A stretch of 23,279 nt of DNA from Bacteroidota bacterium (GTDB lineage Bacteria; Bacteroidota; Bacteroidia; Bacteroidales; Tenuifilaceae), in the NCBI GenBank assembly GCA_023406715.1, contig JAEXVC010000027.1, positions 1-23,279 on the forward strand, in the 5' to 3' direction. Of this stretch, positions 16,296 through 23,279 are shown piece by piece; position 1 is the stretch's first letter; every line of letters begins with the position of its first letter. The notes under the pieces are model-generated. The model was not told the origin of the DNA, did no database searches, and saw only the letters and a program-made list of their open reading frames with translations. The position numbers and the translations under genes are program-made.

Positions 16296-17661
16296 ATAGT
16301 AACTTTTTCAACTTCAACCTCAACTGCTCTGCTGACGATGGACGCGAAACTATCTTCAAATTCCTATCCACCAAAAACATCTTAGGAGTCTCATCAACAT
16401 TATATTTTAGAATAATTGGATTATCGTAATCCACATTAATCTGCATATTTATCCAAGGAAACTGCTTATCGGCAACAAACTTTTTCCATTGGTCAACCTC
16501 CTCATCAATGGATACTGCTATAATCTCAAATCCTTTTGCTTTATAGTCGTTGTAAACGTTAATCATGCTTGGCATCATCTCAACGCAATGCGGACACCAT
16601 ATGGACCAAAATACAACTAACTTATACTTTAACTTATCAGCAGATAACTTGAATTGCTTGCCACTAATTGGTTTTACCTTAAAATCGTATGTTTTACTAC
16701 CAACTGCAAGGTTCTTTTCGAGCACTAAACGAGCCATAAATTCATTATCACTCTTTAATACCGATGCAGCCTCACCACCATTATTCAATAAGTAGTTTAG
16801 TACGCCAGAATAGTCGGTATCGATAAATCCGCGGCACAACGAACCCACAACCTGTGAGCGAATACGCTCGCTCATTGGCATTTTGAGAAGAACTTCAATT
16901 TGCGATACAAAAACAGAATCCTGCTGCTCCTTATCGTAAATATCATCGCAAATTGAATTTTCGAGGTAATCCCAAACATTCTTGATAAGCAAAGGCGTAT
17001 TGAGCAATCTATCATCATTTAAGTTGACGCCATTCCACCAATCCTTTGCCATTAAGGCTTTGTAAGAGCATTCGCTAGTTGCGCCTAAAACAAAAGGTTT
17101 AGTGTCCAAACTTATATAGTTCGATACAAAAAGCAAGGTATCAATTCTAGATAATTCCTGCGATTTTTGAGAGAACTCAAACTCAACCCGTTGCTTTTCG
17201 TTCCTAAGTTGCTCTGCAAAAGGTTGCTCCGGGGTATAATAATTCTGCAAAGAGCCAAGCATCCACAAATGCTGCTCCGACGACCGTTTCAACTTTGAGT
17301 ACTCAACAAATACCTTATTCTCCTTCGATACCAGAACCTTCAAACTATCCTCTACAGCAAAAACAACGGTCTCGAACTTGATTTCATGCTCATTGGCCAC
17401 AATAAAATCGAATGAACTCTGTTTTCCCACAACCATTCTGTAAAGTCCTTGATTTGCGCTGGAAGGCAAGGTGAATTTATATATACCATCTTCATTGGAC
17501 CTACACGAATCCACCACCTCAATTTCCTTACCAACAAAACGCGAAAGCTTAGCCTTAGAACCAATGGATTGCTTAACCTTTAATTCAATTGTAGTTTGTG
17601 CAAAAACACCCAAGGATAGGAAAAGCAGGGTAATTAATGCAATGTTTGTTTTTGAAATCAT
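16294..17661 (-). CDS. Periplasmic thioredoxin-like protein (TlpA/ResA type) with long N-terminal region
   Basis: A 455-residue exported protein with signal peptide MISKTNIALITLLFLSLGVFAQ. The last 140 or so residues are a thioredoxin fold of the AhpC/TSA-Redoxin TlpA type, with the redox pair C356-P-H-C359 in VVFWSIWCPHCVEMMPS. The N-terminal third (about 22-125) looks like the beta-rich domain often found before TlpA domains in Bacteroidota (DUF4369-like). The middle is helical and unassigned. Likely role: thiol-disulfide exchange in the periplasm; partners unknown. It starts 16 bp after the stop of the hybrid kinase gene, so the two are probably co-transcribed. Confidence 0.85.
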   Translation of the reverse strand: MISKTNIALITLLFLSLGVFAQTTIELKVKQSIGSKAKLSRFVGKEIEVVDSCRSNEDGIYKFTLPSSANQGLYRMVVGKQSSFDFIVANEHEIKFETVVFAVEDSLKVLVSKENKVFVEYSKLKRSSEQHLWMLGSLQNYYTPEQPFAEQLRNEKQRVEFEFSQKSQELSRIDTLLFVSNYISLDTKPFVLGATSECSYKALMAKDWWNGVNLNDDRLLNTPLLIKNVWDYLENSICDDIYDKEQQDSVFVSQIEVLLKMPMSERIRSQVVGSLCRGFIDTDYSGVLNYLLNNGGEAASVLKSDNEFMARLVLEKNLAVGSKTYDFKVKPISGKQFKLSADKLKYKLVVFWSIWCPHCVEMMPSMINVYNDYKAKGFEIIAVSIDEEVDQWKKFVADKQFPWINMQINVDYDNPIILKYNVDETPKMFLVDRNLKIVSRPSSAEQLRLKLKKLL

Positions 17662-17677
17662 TTTGATAGTCGATTAA

Positions 17678-20023
17678 TTATTGCTTAACAATATACTTCA
17701 AAATCTTCTGTTTTAAATCCGCAGGGTTAAAGGGTTTCAACACAAAATCGTTCATACCCAAGCTGAATATTTTGCGTTTCACATCCTGCATTGCCGATGC
17801 GCTTAGCGCAATAATTGGAACAGCCTTTTTTGTTGAGTCATCAAGTTTACGAATAGCCTTAGCAGCCTCATAACCATTCATCTCTGGCATCTCCAAGTCC
17901 ATTAGAACCAAATCGTAATCGGTTTTTTGAACCATCTCCAACGCCACTAAGCCATTCTCGGCATGCTCGTGATTGATACCCCAGTTGGAAAGAAAACGTT
18001 GTACAATAAGCGTGTTTAACTCATTATCTTCAACAATAAGCACATTGTACTTATGCCCCTTTTGAAGCTCCGCTTCAAGATTTATTTGTGGAGTTTGAAC
18101 CTTGTCCAGTGGAATAATATCAAACTTCAAATCAAAATAAAAGACTGAACCCTGACCAAGAGTACTCTTCAATTTAATCTCGCCACCCATTATACCAACA
18201 AGCTTCTTGGATATTGCCAACCCAAGTCCAGTACCACCAAATCGGCTCATCTGTCCATGAACTTGTGTAAACTCCTGGAAAATTAAATCCTGTAATTCTT
18301 TTTCAATACCTATGCCTGTATCGGAAACAATAAAGCGAATTGTGGCTGTTTTGGTGGTTTTCTTACTTAAATTGAAGTTAATAGATACATTGCCCTTGCT
18401 GGTGAATTTTATAGCATTCCCAACCAAATTTGTGAACACCTGATTAAGTCTAAGCCTATCGCCCGAAAGGAATTGAGGAATCTCCTTATCAATATGACCA
18501 AGCAACTCCAAACCCTTCTCTTTAGCCATATGGGAGAAAGAACTGATAAGTCCTGCATGCATTTGGTGCAAGTCAATCTCTGACTTTATCAAATCCAAGC
18601 GTCCGGCTTCAATCTTGCTAAAATCAAGAATATCGTTTAGGAGAGCAAGCAAATTCTCAGCGGAATATTTTAAAGCTTTTAGATGCGAGAGTTGCTCAGG
18701 TTTTGGCTTCTCCTGAAGCAGCAGATTGGTCATTCCAATTACAGCGTTCATTGGAGTACGAATCTCGTGACTCATTGTGGAAAGGAAACGCTCCTTGGCT
18801 CTACTAGCCTCCTCGGCCATCTCCTTAGCAATAAGCAATTCCTGCTCCTGCTTTTTGCGCAGAGTAATATCGTTCATTGCCACCAACAAGCACTTGCTAT
18901 CCTGAATATCTACAACCTCGGCCGATAACAGCATCGTTAGTTCTTCCTTCTTAGAGTTACGAATTTTAATTTCCAGATTGCTAACCCGTCCATTCTCGTT
19001 TATGTGATTTATCAAATCAGACCTACGGTCAATATCAACATAGATATCTAAATCCTTGGAATCCTTTCCAATAACATCATCCTTGGTTAATCCTGTTTTT
19101 TGGAGAAAAGCCTCATTAACATCAAGGTAAACACCATCCTCCAGAGTGCTAATGGTCATCATTACCGCAGCGGTATTGAATGCCTTTGAGAATTTTTCCT
19201 CCGAGGCCTTTACAACCCTCTCGGCCTCCAACCGGGGACTAATATCCTGAGCTATGGCAAAAATAACATCTCGCCTACTCCAAACTCCTTTAATCATCCT
19301 CACCTCAACGGGAATATACTTACCATTTCGGGTTCTCATTTCCGCTGTGTATGCCCCTCTGGCACCAATAAAGACTTCGCTTAATGTAGATGAAACTATT
19401 TCCTGATTCTTTTGGTGAAGTTTACAAAACGATTCCAATAGCAGTTCATGTTCCTTGTATCCAAGTTTACTCAGAACCGCTTGATTTACCTGTACTATAT
19501 TTCCGTTATGATTAACGATAAAAACAAAATCTCCAAATGCGTTAACTAACAAGCGAAAATTCTGCTCCTCCTCTACCAGGTTATTTTCGGCCTCCTTTTG
19601 CTGGGTGATATCGTAACTGGAGCAAAGTAATGCAGGACGCCCTTCCCAATCGATAATTGAAACGTTGGATTTAATCCACTTTAAATCGTTGAGTTTTGTA
19701 AGAATTCGTAACGTGAAACTATTGGATTTACGAACCTTTATCTCGTTAAAATCATTCTGGAAGAGCAGTTTTATCAGTTTTCTATCCTTTGGATGTACAA
19801 TATCCAAGAATAAAATCTCCTTAACCTCAAGTTCGTTATAGCCTGTTAAAAGATTAAAACTAGGATTACAGAACACAACCCTGTGGCTTTGTACTACATA
19901 GATACTACTCTCGTTCTGAAATAATAAACTCCTAAAAAGCTCATTTTCAGACTTAAGTTTAGCATTTACGCTGGTTGAATTCTCGTTGGTTTTCAAGAAA
20001 ATTGCGGTTAAAAAAGATTGCAA
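17678..20023 (-). CDS. Soluble hybrid sensor histidine kinase: three PAS domains, HisKA, HATPase, receiver
   Basis: A 781-residue protein with no transmembrane segment or signal peptide, so probably cytoplasmic. Three PAS units end in the usual linkers: SSYDITQQKEAE (about 145), AIAQDISPRLEAE (about 265) and AMNDITLRKKQE (about 385). The dimerisation/phosphoacceptor domain follows with H419 in STMSHEIRTPMN, then the ATPase boxes NQVFTNLVGNAIKF (N), SDTGIGIE (G1) and GGTGLGLAIS (G2). The C-terminal receiver has VEDNELN, phosphoacceptor D709 in LMDLEMPEMNG, SAS and KPF. There is no Hpt or DNA-binding domain, so its phosphorelay partner lies elsewhere. The frame begins at TTG 20023; a stop lies two codons upstream and there is no in-frame ATG for more than 200 residues, so this start is likely but unusual. 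Confidence 0.92.
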   Translation of the reverse strand: MQSFLTAIFLKTNENSTSVNAKLKSENELFRSLLFQNESSIYVVQSHRVVFCNPSFNLLTGYNELEVKEILFLDIVHPKDRKLIKLLFQNDFNEIKVRKSNSFTLRILTKLNDLKWIKSNVSIIDWEGRPALLCSSYDITQQKEAENNLVEEEQNFRLLVNAFGDFVFIVNHNGNIVQVNQAVLSKLGYKEHELLLESFCKLHQKNQEIVSSTLSEVFIGARGAYTAEMRTRNGKYIPVEVRMIKGVWSRRDVIFAIAQDISPRLEAERVVKASEEKFSKAFNTAAVMMTISTLEDGVYLDVNEAFLQKTGLTKDDVIGKDSKDLDIYVDIDRRSDLINHINENGRVSNLEIKIRNSKKEELTMLLSAEVVDIQDSKCLLVAMNDITLRKKQEQELLIAKEMAEEASRAKERFLSTMSHEIRTPMNAVIGMTNLLLQEKPKPEQLSHLKALKYSAENLLALLNDILDFSKIEAGRLDLIKSEIDLHQMHAGLISSFSHMAKEKGLELLGHIDKEIPQFLSGDRLRLNQVFTNLVGNAIKFTSKGNVSINFNLSKKTTKTATIRFIVSDTGIGIEKELQDLIFQEFTQVHGQMSRFGGTGLGLAISKKLVGIMGGEIKLKSTLGQGSVFYFDLKFDIIPLDKVQTPQINLEAELQKGHKYNVLIVEDNELNTLIVQRFLSNWGINHEHAENGLVALEMVQKTDYDLVLMDLEMPEMNGYEAAKAIRKLDDSTKKAVPIIALSASAMQDVKRKIFSLGMNDFVLKPFNPADLKQKILKYIVKQ

Positions 20024-20207
20024 AAGTTATAAAAAATGTGGATACGTTGTGCCTAAATCAAAAAGGAATTGAATATTTGAAGGAATATCAAGGAATGAAA
20101 TTAAGTTAAAGGAATTATTCTCATCTATCTGTTTAATACCCAAACCAAACACTGCCATATCGACATCAATAATCGTCAAAATATGTCATTTTTTCAGAAA
20201 ATTAGCA

Positions 20208-20224
20208 TTGGCACATACATTGAA
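20208..20224 (+). promoter_or_regulatory. Sigma-54-like promoter sequence before hsp20
   Basis: TTGGCACA-N4-TTGAA has the spacing of the -24/-12 promoter (TTGGCACG-N4-TTGCW), with GG at 20210-20211 intact but GA instead of GC at the -12 position. It would start transcription near 20234, about 45 nt before ATG 20280. A one-mismatch -7-type element (TAGTTTAG, 20227-20234) overlaps the predicted start and is the competing interpretation. Confidence 0.35.
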
Positions 20225-20266
20225 AATAGTTTAGTACAACAATAAATTGAATGTCTAACTAAATAT

Positions 20267-20271
20267 GGAGG
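20267..20271 (+). promoter_or_regulatory. Strong Shine-Dalgarno site deciding the hsp20 start
   Basis: GGAGG lies 8 nt before ATG 20280. Bacteroidota genes mostly lack such sites, so its presence is informative and favours 20280 over the ATG at 20265, which overlaps it. Confidence 0.65.
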
Positions 20272-20279
20272 AAAAAGTT

Positions 20280-20711
20280 ATGATACCAATGTTAAGACGC
20301 AGAAACACTCTGCCCAGTTTCGTTGATGAATTTTTCGGTGACGATTTGTTCAACCGCTTTTTCAACGAAAACGAGAATGTAACTGTTCCTTCGGTGAATA
20401 TCAAAGAAGGAAAAGAAGATTTCTCGATAGAGGTTGCCGCTCCGGGTCTCGACAAGAAAGATTTCAAGGTTGATTTAAACAATAACATACTTGAAATCTC
20501 AAGCGAGAAGGAATTCAAAGAGGTAAGCAAGGACGAAAAAGTTATGCGACGTGAATTCCGCTACTCATCGTTTAAGCGCACCTTCACACTTCCGGACACT
20601 GCCGATACCGATAAAATTAAAGCCTCATACAAGGATGGAATCCTAAGCATTAACATCCCTAAAAAGGATGAGGCTAAGGTTAAACCAGTAAAGCAAATCT
20701 CAATATCATAA
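20280..20711 (+). CDS. Small heat shock protein, Hsp20/alpha-crystallin family
   Basis: A 143-residue ATP-independent holdase chaperone that keeps unfolding proteins soluble. The N-terminal arm (RRRNTLPSFVDEFFGDDLFNRFF) precedes an alpha-crystallin domain at about 35-130. The domain shows VNIKEGKEDFSIEVAAPGLDKKDFKV, EFRYSSFKRTFTLPD and YKDGILSINIPK, the last being the A-x-x-x-G-I/V-L-x-I/V-x-I-P-like ending of the domain. The start at 20280 is preferred over ATG 20265 because a strong GGAGG (20267-20271) sits 8 nt before it and because the shorter form matches the usual Bacteroidota N-terminus. It is monocistronic, with a possible stress promoter upstream and a bidirectional terminator downstream. 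Confidence 0.92.
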   Translation: MIPMLRRRNTLPSFVDEFFGDDLFNRFFNENENVTVPSVNIKEGKEDFSIEVAAPGLDKKDFKVDLNNNILEISSEKEFKEVSKDEKVMRREFRYSSFKRTFTLPDTADTDKIKASYKDGILSINIPKKDEAKVKPVKQISIS

Positions 20712-20713
20712 GA

Positions 20714-20739
20714 AAAGCCCAGTTTATCTGGGCTTTCTT
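20714..20739. terminator. Bidirectional terminator between hsp20 and pyrI
   Basis: Stem AAAGCCCAG (20714-20722) / CTGGGCTTT (20728-20736), 5-nt loop, with T-rich exits on both strands (TTTCTT each way). It follows the hsp20 stop by 2 bp. Confidence 0.85.
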
Positions 20740-20767
20740 ATTGCTATTAGTAGAAGATATCTTCCAA

Positions 20768-21226
20768 CTACCTGTACTCCATATGCTCCTGGTCGGTAAT
20801 TTTCTCGCAGTAGTGGCACTTTAGTGCTACACTCTTTTTGTCGGCAACCTTAAACTTAGGAGTTACATTCTCGAAGTTGGTAATACACTTAGGGTTCACG
20901 CATTTTACAATGCCCTTAATTTCATCGGGAACCTCAACAAGCATCTTTTCCACCACCACGTAATCCTTTATAATATTCAACTTTGCGTGTGGTGCAACAA
21001 TTGCTATTCGGTTAATCTCCTCGCGTTCAAAGTACTTATCGGCAATTTTCACAATTGCCTTTCGTCCCAACTGCTTACTCTCAAGGTTGGTTCCAAATGT
21101 AATAAGGTTTGATATTTTATCAAGTCCTAATATCGATATAACCTTGAAAAGATTTTGGGCGGGAATATGGTCAATCACAGTTCCATTCTGAATGGCACTA
21201 ACGCTTAAATGTTTTTTATCGTTCAT
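20768..21226 (-). CDS. pyrI: Aspartate carbamoyltransferase regulatory subunit
   Basis: A 152-residue protein of normal PyrI length. It holds the catalytic trimers together and binds ATP/CTP for allosteric control of pyrimidine synthesis. The zinc site is complete: C109-x4-C114 and C137-x2-C140 (KCVNPKC; KCHYC). The N-terminal allosteric domain shows NGTVIDHIPAQ and GTNLESKQLGRKAIVKI. It lies 20 bp downstream of pyrB on the same strand, the conserved pyrBI order. Confidence 0.97.
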   Translation of the reverse strand: MNDKKHLSVSAIQNGTVIDHIPAQNLFKVISILGLDKISNLITFGTNLESKQLGRKAIVKIADKYFEREEINRIAIVAPHAKLNIIKDYVVVEKMLVEVPDEIKGIVKCVNPKCITNFENVTPKFKVADKKSVALKCHYCEKITDQEHMEYR

Positions 21227-21246
21227 AGCTATTATCGTTTAATATT

Positions 21247-22155
21247 TTACTTCAAACCAAGTATTGATGCCATAATTGCCATACGGGCATACACACCATT
21301 AAGAGCCTGTGTAAAGTAATATGCTTTGTTGTTATCATCTACATCAATATTAATCTCATTTACACGTGGTAGTGGGTGCAAAACACGCATATTCTCTTTA
21401 GTTCCCTCCAGCATATGATTGCGAAGAATGTAGGCATTCTTAACTTTCTCATAATCCATTGGGTCAGAGAAACGCTCTTTCTGTACACGGGTCATATAAA
21501 CGATATCGGCATCCTTAATATTCTCTGCCAAATCAGTATGCTCTTCGAATTTTAGTCCCTTTTCCTTTAGAAATAGTTTATATTCCTGTGGCATTTGAAG
21601 CTCCTTGGGAGCAATAAACACGAACGAAGCATTGAACTGCGACATTGCCATAAGTAATGAGTGAACAGTACGACCATACTTCAAATCGCCCACCATTACA
21701 ATCTTTTGATTGTTAAGCGTACCCTGAGTCTTACGGATTGAGTAAAGGTCGAGCATTGTTTGGGTTGGGTGTTGGTTCGCACCATCGCCAGCGTTGATGA
21801 TAGGAACAGGCGAAACCTCGCTTGCAAAACGTGCACTACCCTCAACTGGGTGACGCATCACAATTAAGTCCGAGTAGTTAGCCACGGTAAGGATAGTATC
21901 CTTCAAACTTTCGCCCTTTGAAACGCTTGTGGATGATGCCTCAGAAAAACCAATTATGCGTCCGCCAAGCCTGTTCACAGCACTCTCAAAACTCAAACGG
22001 GTTCTGGTTGAGGGCTCAAAGAATAAGGTGGCAACCACTTTGCCGTCCATAATTTTTTGCGAGGGGTTCTTCTCAAACTCCTCGGCCAAATCGAGCACTT
22101 TGAAGATTTCCTCCTTGCTCAGGTCGTTGATTGAAACCAAACTTCTGTTCTTCAT
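21247..22155 (-). CDS. pyrB: Aspartate carbamoyltransferase catalytic subunit
   Basis: A 302-residue enzyme that condenses carbamoyl phosphate with aspartate, the committed step of pyrimidine synthesis. The carbamoyl-phosphate loop is FFEPSTRTRLSFESA with S49-T50-R51-T52; GDGANQHPTQ and the aspartate-site HPLPRVNEI are present, as is the flexible SSTSVSKGES loop. With pyrI it forms the dodecameric holoenzyme. A hairpin with all the features of an intrinsic terminator ends 27 nt before its ATG (see the separate entry), so expression either depends on read-through or is attenuated. Confidence 0.97.
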   Translation of the reverse strand: MKNRSLVSINDLSKEEIFKVLDLAEEFEKNPSQKIMDGKVVATLFFEPSTRTRLSFESAVNRLGGRIIGFSEASSTSVSKGESLKDTILTVANYSDLIVMRHPVEGSARFASEVSPVPIINAGDGANQHPTQTMLDLYSIRKTQGTLNNQKIVMVGDLKYGRTVHSLLMAMSQFNASFVFIAPKELQMPQEYKLFLKEKGLKFEEHTDLAENIKDADIVYMTRVQKERFSDPMDYEKVKNAYILRNHMLEGTKENMRVLHPLPRVNEINIDVDDNNKAYYFTQALNGVYARMAIMASILGLK

Positions 22156-22182
22156 CTTTATAATTTATTTTGGGTTGTTATC

Positions 22183-22208
22183 AAAAAAAAGCCCCGACAA
22201 TCGGGGCT
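22183..22208 (-). terminator. Intrinsic terminator or attenuator between yigZ-like gene and pyrB
   Basis: On the reverse strand AGCCCCGA (22208-22201), a 3-nt loop and TCGGGGCT (22197-22190) are followed by an unbroken T-run to 22183. It lies 7 nt after the stop of the upstream gene and 27 nt before the pyrB ATG. The stem is GC-rich and perfect. There is no T-run on the + strand, so it acts only on leftward transcription. Confidence 0.85.
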
Positions 22209-22215
22209 AACTATT

Positions 22216-22830
22216 CTATACTGTTGACAAATACTCCAAGTTTACTGATTCAATTTTCTCAACTCTCGAAATAAACTCATCGCTTAAACTCTTTCGGATA
22301 GTCACCTTAATTCTGCAACTATTATCGAACTGCTGCTCATTTATATCGATATTCATATCCTTGATTAGCCTCATTATATCGTTCATAACAAGGTAATTGA
22401 AATTGATACTGAAAATATCGTCCACCGTTTTGGTGATAATCTTGGCATTCTGCAACGCATCCTGAGCAGCCGATTTATAGGCATTAATCAATCCCGACAC
22501 ACCAAGTTTTGTTCCTCCAAAATAGCGCACCACAACCACCAATACATTGGTAACGTTGAAACTCAAAAGTTGGCCATGGATTGGTTTGCCAGCAGTTCCG
22601 GATGGTTCACCATCATCATTCACTCTCCATTTCTCGCCCTTTGCACCAAGTATGTATGCGTAACAATGATGACGGGCATCGTAGTATTCCTTCCGTAAAT
22701 CCTCAACTATCACCTTAATTTCATCCTCGGTATAAACAGGTCGAGCAATAGCAATAAACTTACTACCCTTCTCGCGGTAAATCCCTGTAGAAGTTTCCTC
22801 AATTGTGCGATATGTATCCTCAACCACCAT
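22216..22830 (-). CDS. YigZ/IMPACT family protein
   Basis: A 204-residue member of the YigZ/UPF0029 (IMPACT N-terminal) family, the usual length. The hallmark segments are visible: EKGSKFIAIARPV near residue 20, ARHHCYAYILG near 52, NDDGEPSGTAGKPI near 70 and VVVVRYFGGTKLGVSGLINAY near 97, followed by a C-terminal ferredoxin-like domain (DUF1949-type) at about 135-200. The eukaryotic relative IMPACT regulates the kinase GCN2; the bacterial function is not settled. Its ATG shares one base with the stop of the upstream transporter gene, so the two are probably coupled. Confidence 0.92.
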   Translation of the reverse strand: MVVEDTYRTIEETSTGIYREKGSKFIAIARPVYTEDEIKVIVEDLRKEYYDARHHCYAYILGAKGEKWRVNDDGEPSGTAGKPIHGQLLSFNVTNVLVVVVRYFGGTKLGVSGLINAYKSAAQDALQNAKIITKTVDDIFSINFNYLVMNDIMRLIKDMNIDINEQQFDNSCRIKVTIRKSLSDEFISRVEKIESVNLEYLSTV

Positions 22831-23279
22831 TAACTATACGCAAGTATTACTATTGATATAACTGAAAGCAAAATTCCAGCCCAATTTGTTCGGGTTGGGC
22901 GTTCCTTGAATAACATCAAACCGAGAAAAACACTGGCCACGACAACACCAATATTGTTTATTCCAAATAGTATTGAACCCTGCATCTGTTCACCTGTCAG
23001 TGCATCGGTATGGTTTAATGCTGCAATCATAAAGTACATTGAGCCAAAATTTACTAAGCCCAAAATCACTCCTAGTAACCAAGTTTTAATGTGCTTCAAA
23101 TTGTTTGCTGCAGACTTATTAAAGGGTAAAATTGCAAAACCAATAGTTCCGGCAATGGCAAAAACGGCCGAATTGAATATTGGATTCAACTCATTGGTAA
23201 CAAAGGTGGTTTGGGCATACTTAACCGACGAATCGATAATTCCAATCCCAATAAATATTATCAATGGCAAGTATAATCC
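22830..23279 (-). CDS. EamA-type (DMT superfamily) transporter, C-terminal half, cut by window edge
   Basis: The frame is open to the right edge, so the visible 149 or so residues are the C-terminal part of a protein usually near 290 residues; the first possible start in view (TTG 23270) is probably internal. About five hydrophobic helices are seen, and the last block (GVVVASVFLGLMLFKERP then WAGILLSVISIVILAYS) is the typical end of an EamA repeat with its conserved E-R/K-P turn. These proteins export or import small metabolites through the inner membrane; the substrate cannot be inferred. It overlaps the YigZ-like gene by one base. Confidence 0.75.
   Translation of the reverse strand, partial: GLYLPLIIFIGIGIIDSSVKYAQTTFVTNELNPIFNSAVFAIAGTIGFAILPFNKSAANNLKHIKTWLLGVILGLVNFGSMYFMIAALNHTDALTGEQMQGSILFGINNIGVVVASVFLGLMLFKERPTRTNWAGILLSVISIVILAYS

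Overview
The window looks like a chromosomal segment of an AT-rich, probably anaerobic and fermentative member of the Bacteroidota (Bacteroidales or a close relative). The main reasons are a secreted tricorn-type protease, a GH3/beta-lactamase fusion, a five-gene methylmalonyl-CoA decarboxylase cluster with a Bacteroidota-style OadG subunit, an OmpA-family protein with the domain order known from the type IX secretion component PorE, a Bacteroides-type SpeA, and signal peptides ending in Ala-Gln. Several intergenic regions carry sequences close to the Bacteroidota -7 promoter element TAnnTTTG. I see no rRNA, tRNA, CRISPR array, insertion sequence or phage gene; this reads as core chromosome.

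Layout. 1-1420 (-): N-terminal 473 residues of a tricorn-like protease, running off the left edge. 1421-1800: divergent intergenic region with a hairpin repeat and short tandem repeats. 1801-4821 (+): secreted GH3 hexosaminidase fused to a serine hydrolase. 4822-5113: intergenic region with a second hairpin related to the first, then a promoter-like element. 5114-9694 (+): a tight operon of methylmalonyl-CoA epimerase, carboxyltransferase, OadG-like subunit with a lamin-tail-like domain, biotin carrier and Na+-pumping beta subunit, closed by a strong terminator. 9862-14202 (+): 5'-nucleotidase, queE and PorE-like protein, with overlapping or abutting ends. 14350-16242 (+): arginine decarboxylase speA, convergent with a (-) pair: hybrid sensor kinase (17678-20023) followed by a periplasmic TlpA-like protein (16294-17661). 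20280-20711 (+): Hsp20, convergent with a (-) run of pyrB and pyrI, preceded by a YigZ/IMPACT protein and the C-terminal half of an EamA-type transporter leaving the right edge.

How the genes work together. The decarboxylase cluster completes the succinate-to-propionate route: the epimerase interconverts (R)- and (S)-methylmalonyl-CoA, the carboxyltransferase moves the carboxyl group to biotin on the carrier protein, and the membrane beta subunit releases CO2 while exporting Na+. The mutase and CoA-transferase of that route are not in this window. PyrB and PyrI form aspartate transcarbamoylase. The remaining genes are envelope, nucleotide-salvage, queuosine, polyamine and stress functions with no obvious joint system.

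I did not find a convincing undescribed multi-gene system. The most useful leads are non-coding: related intergenic hairpins at two loci, a perfect 16-bp palindrome inside a variable loop of the GH3 fusion, a sigma-54-like sequence before hsp20, and an intrinsic terminator ending only 27 nt before the pyrB start that could be an attenuator.
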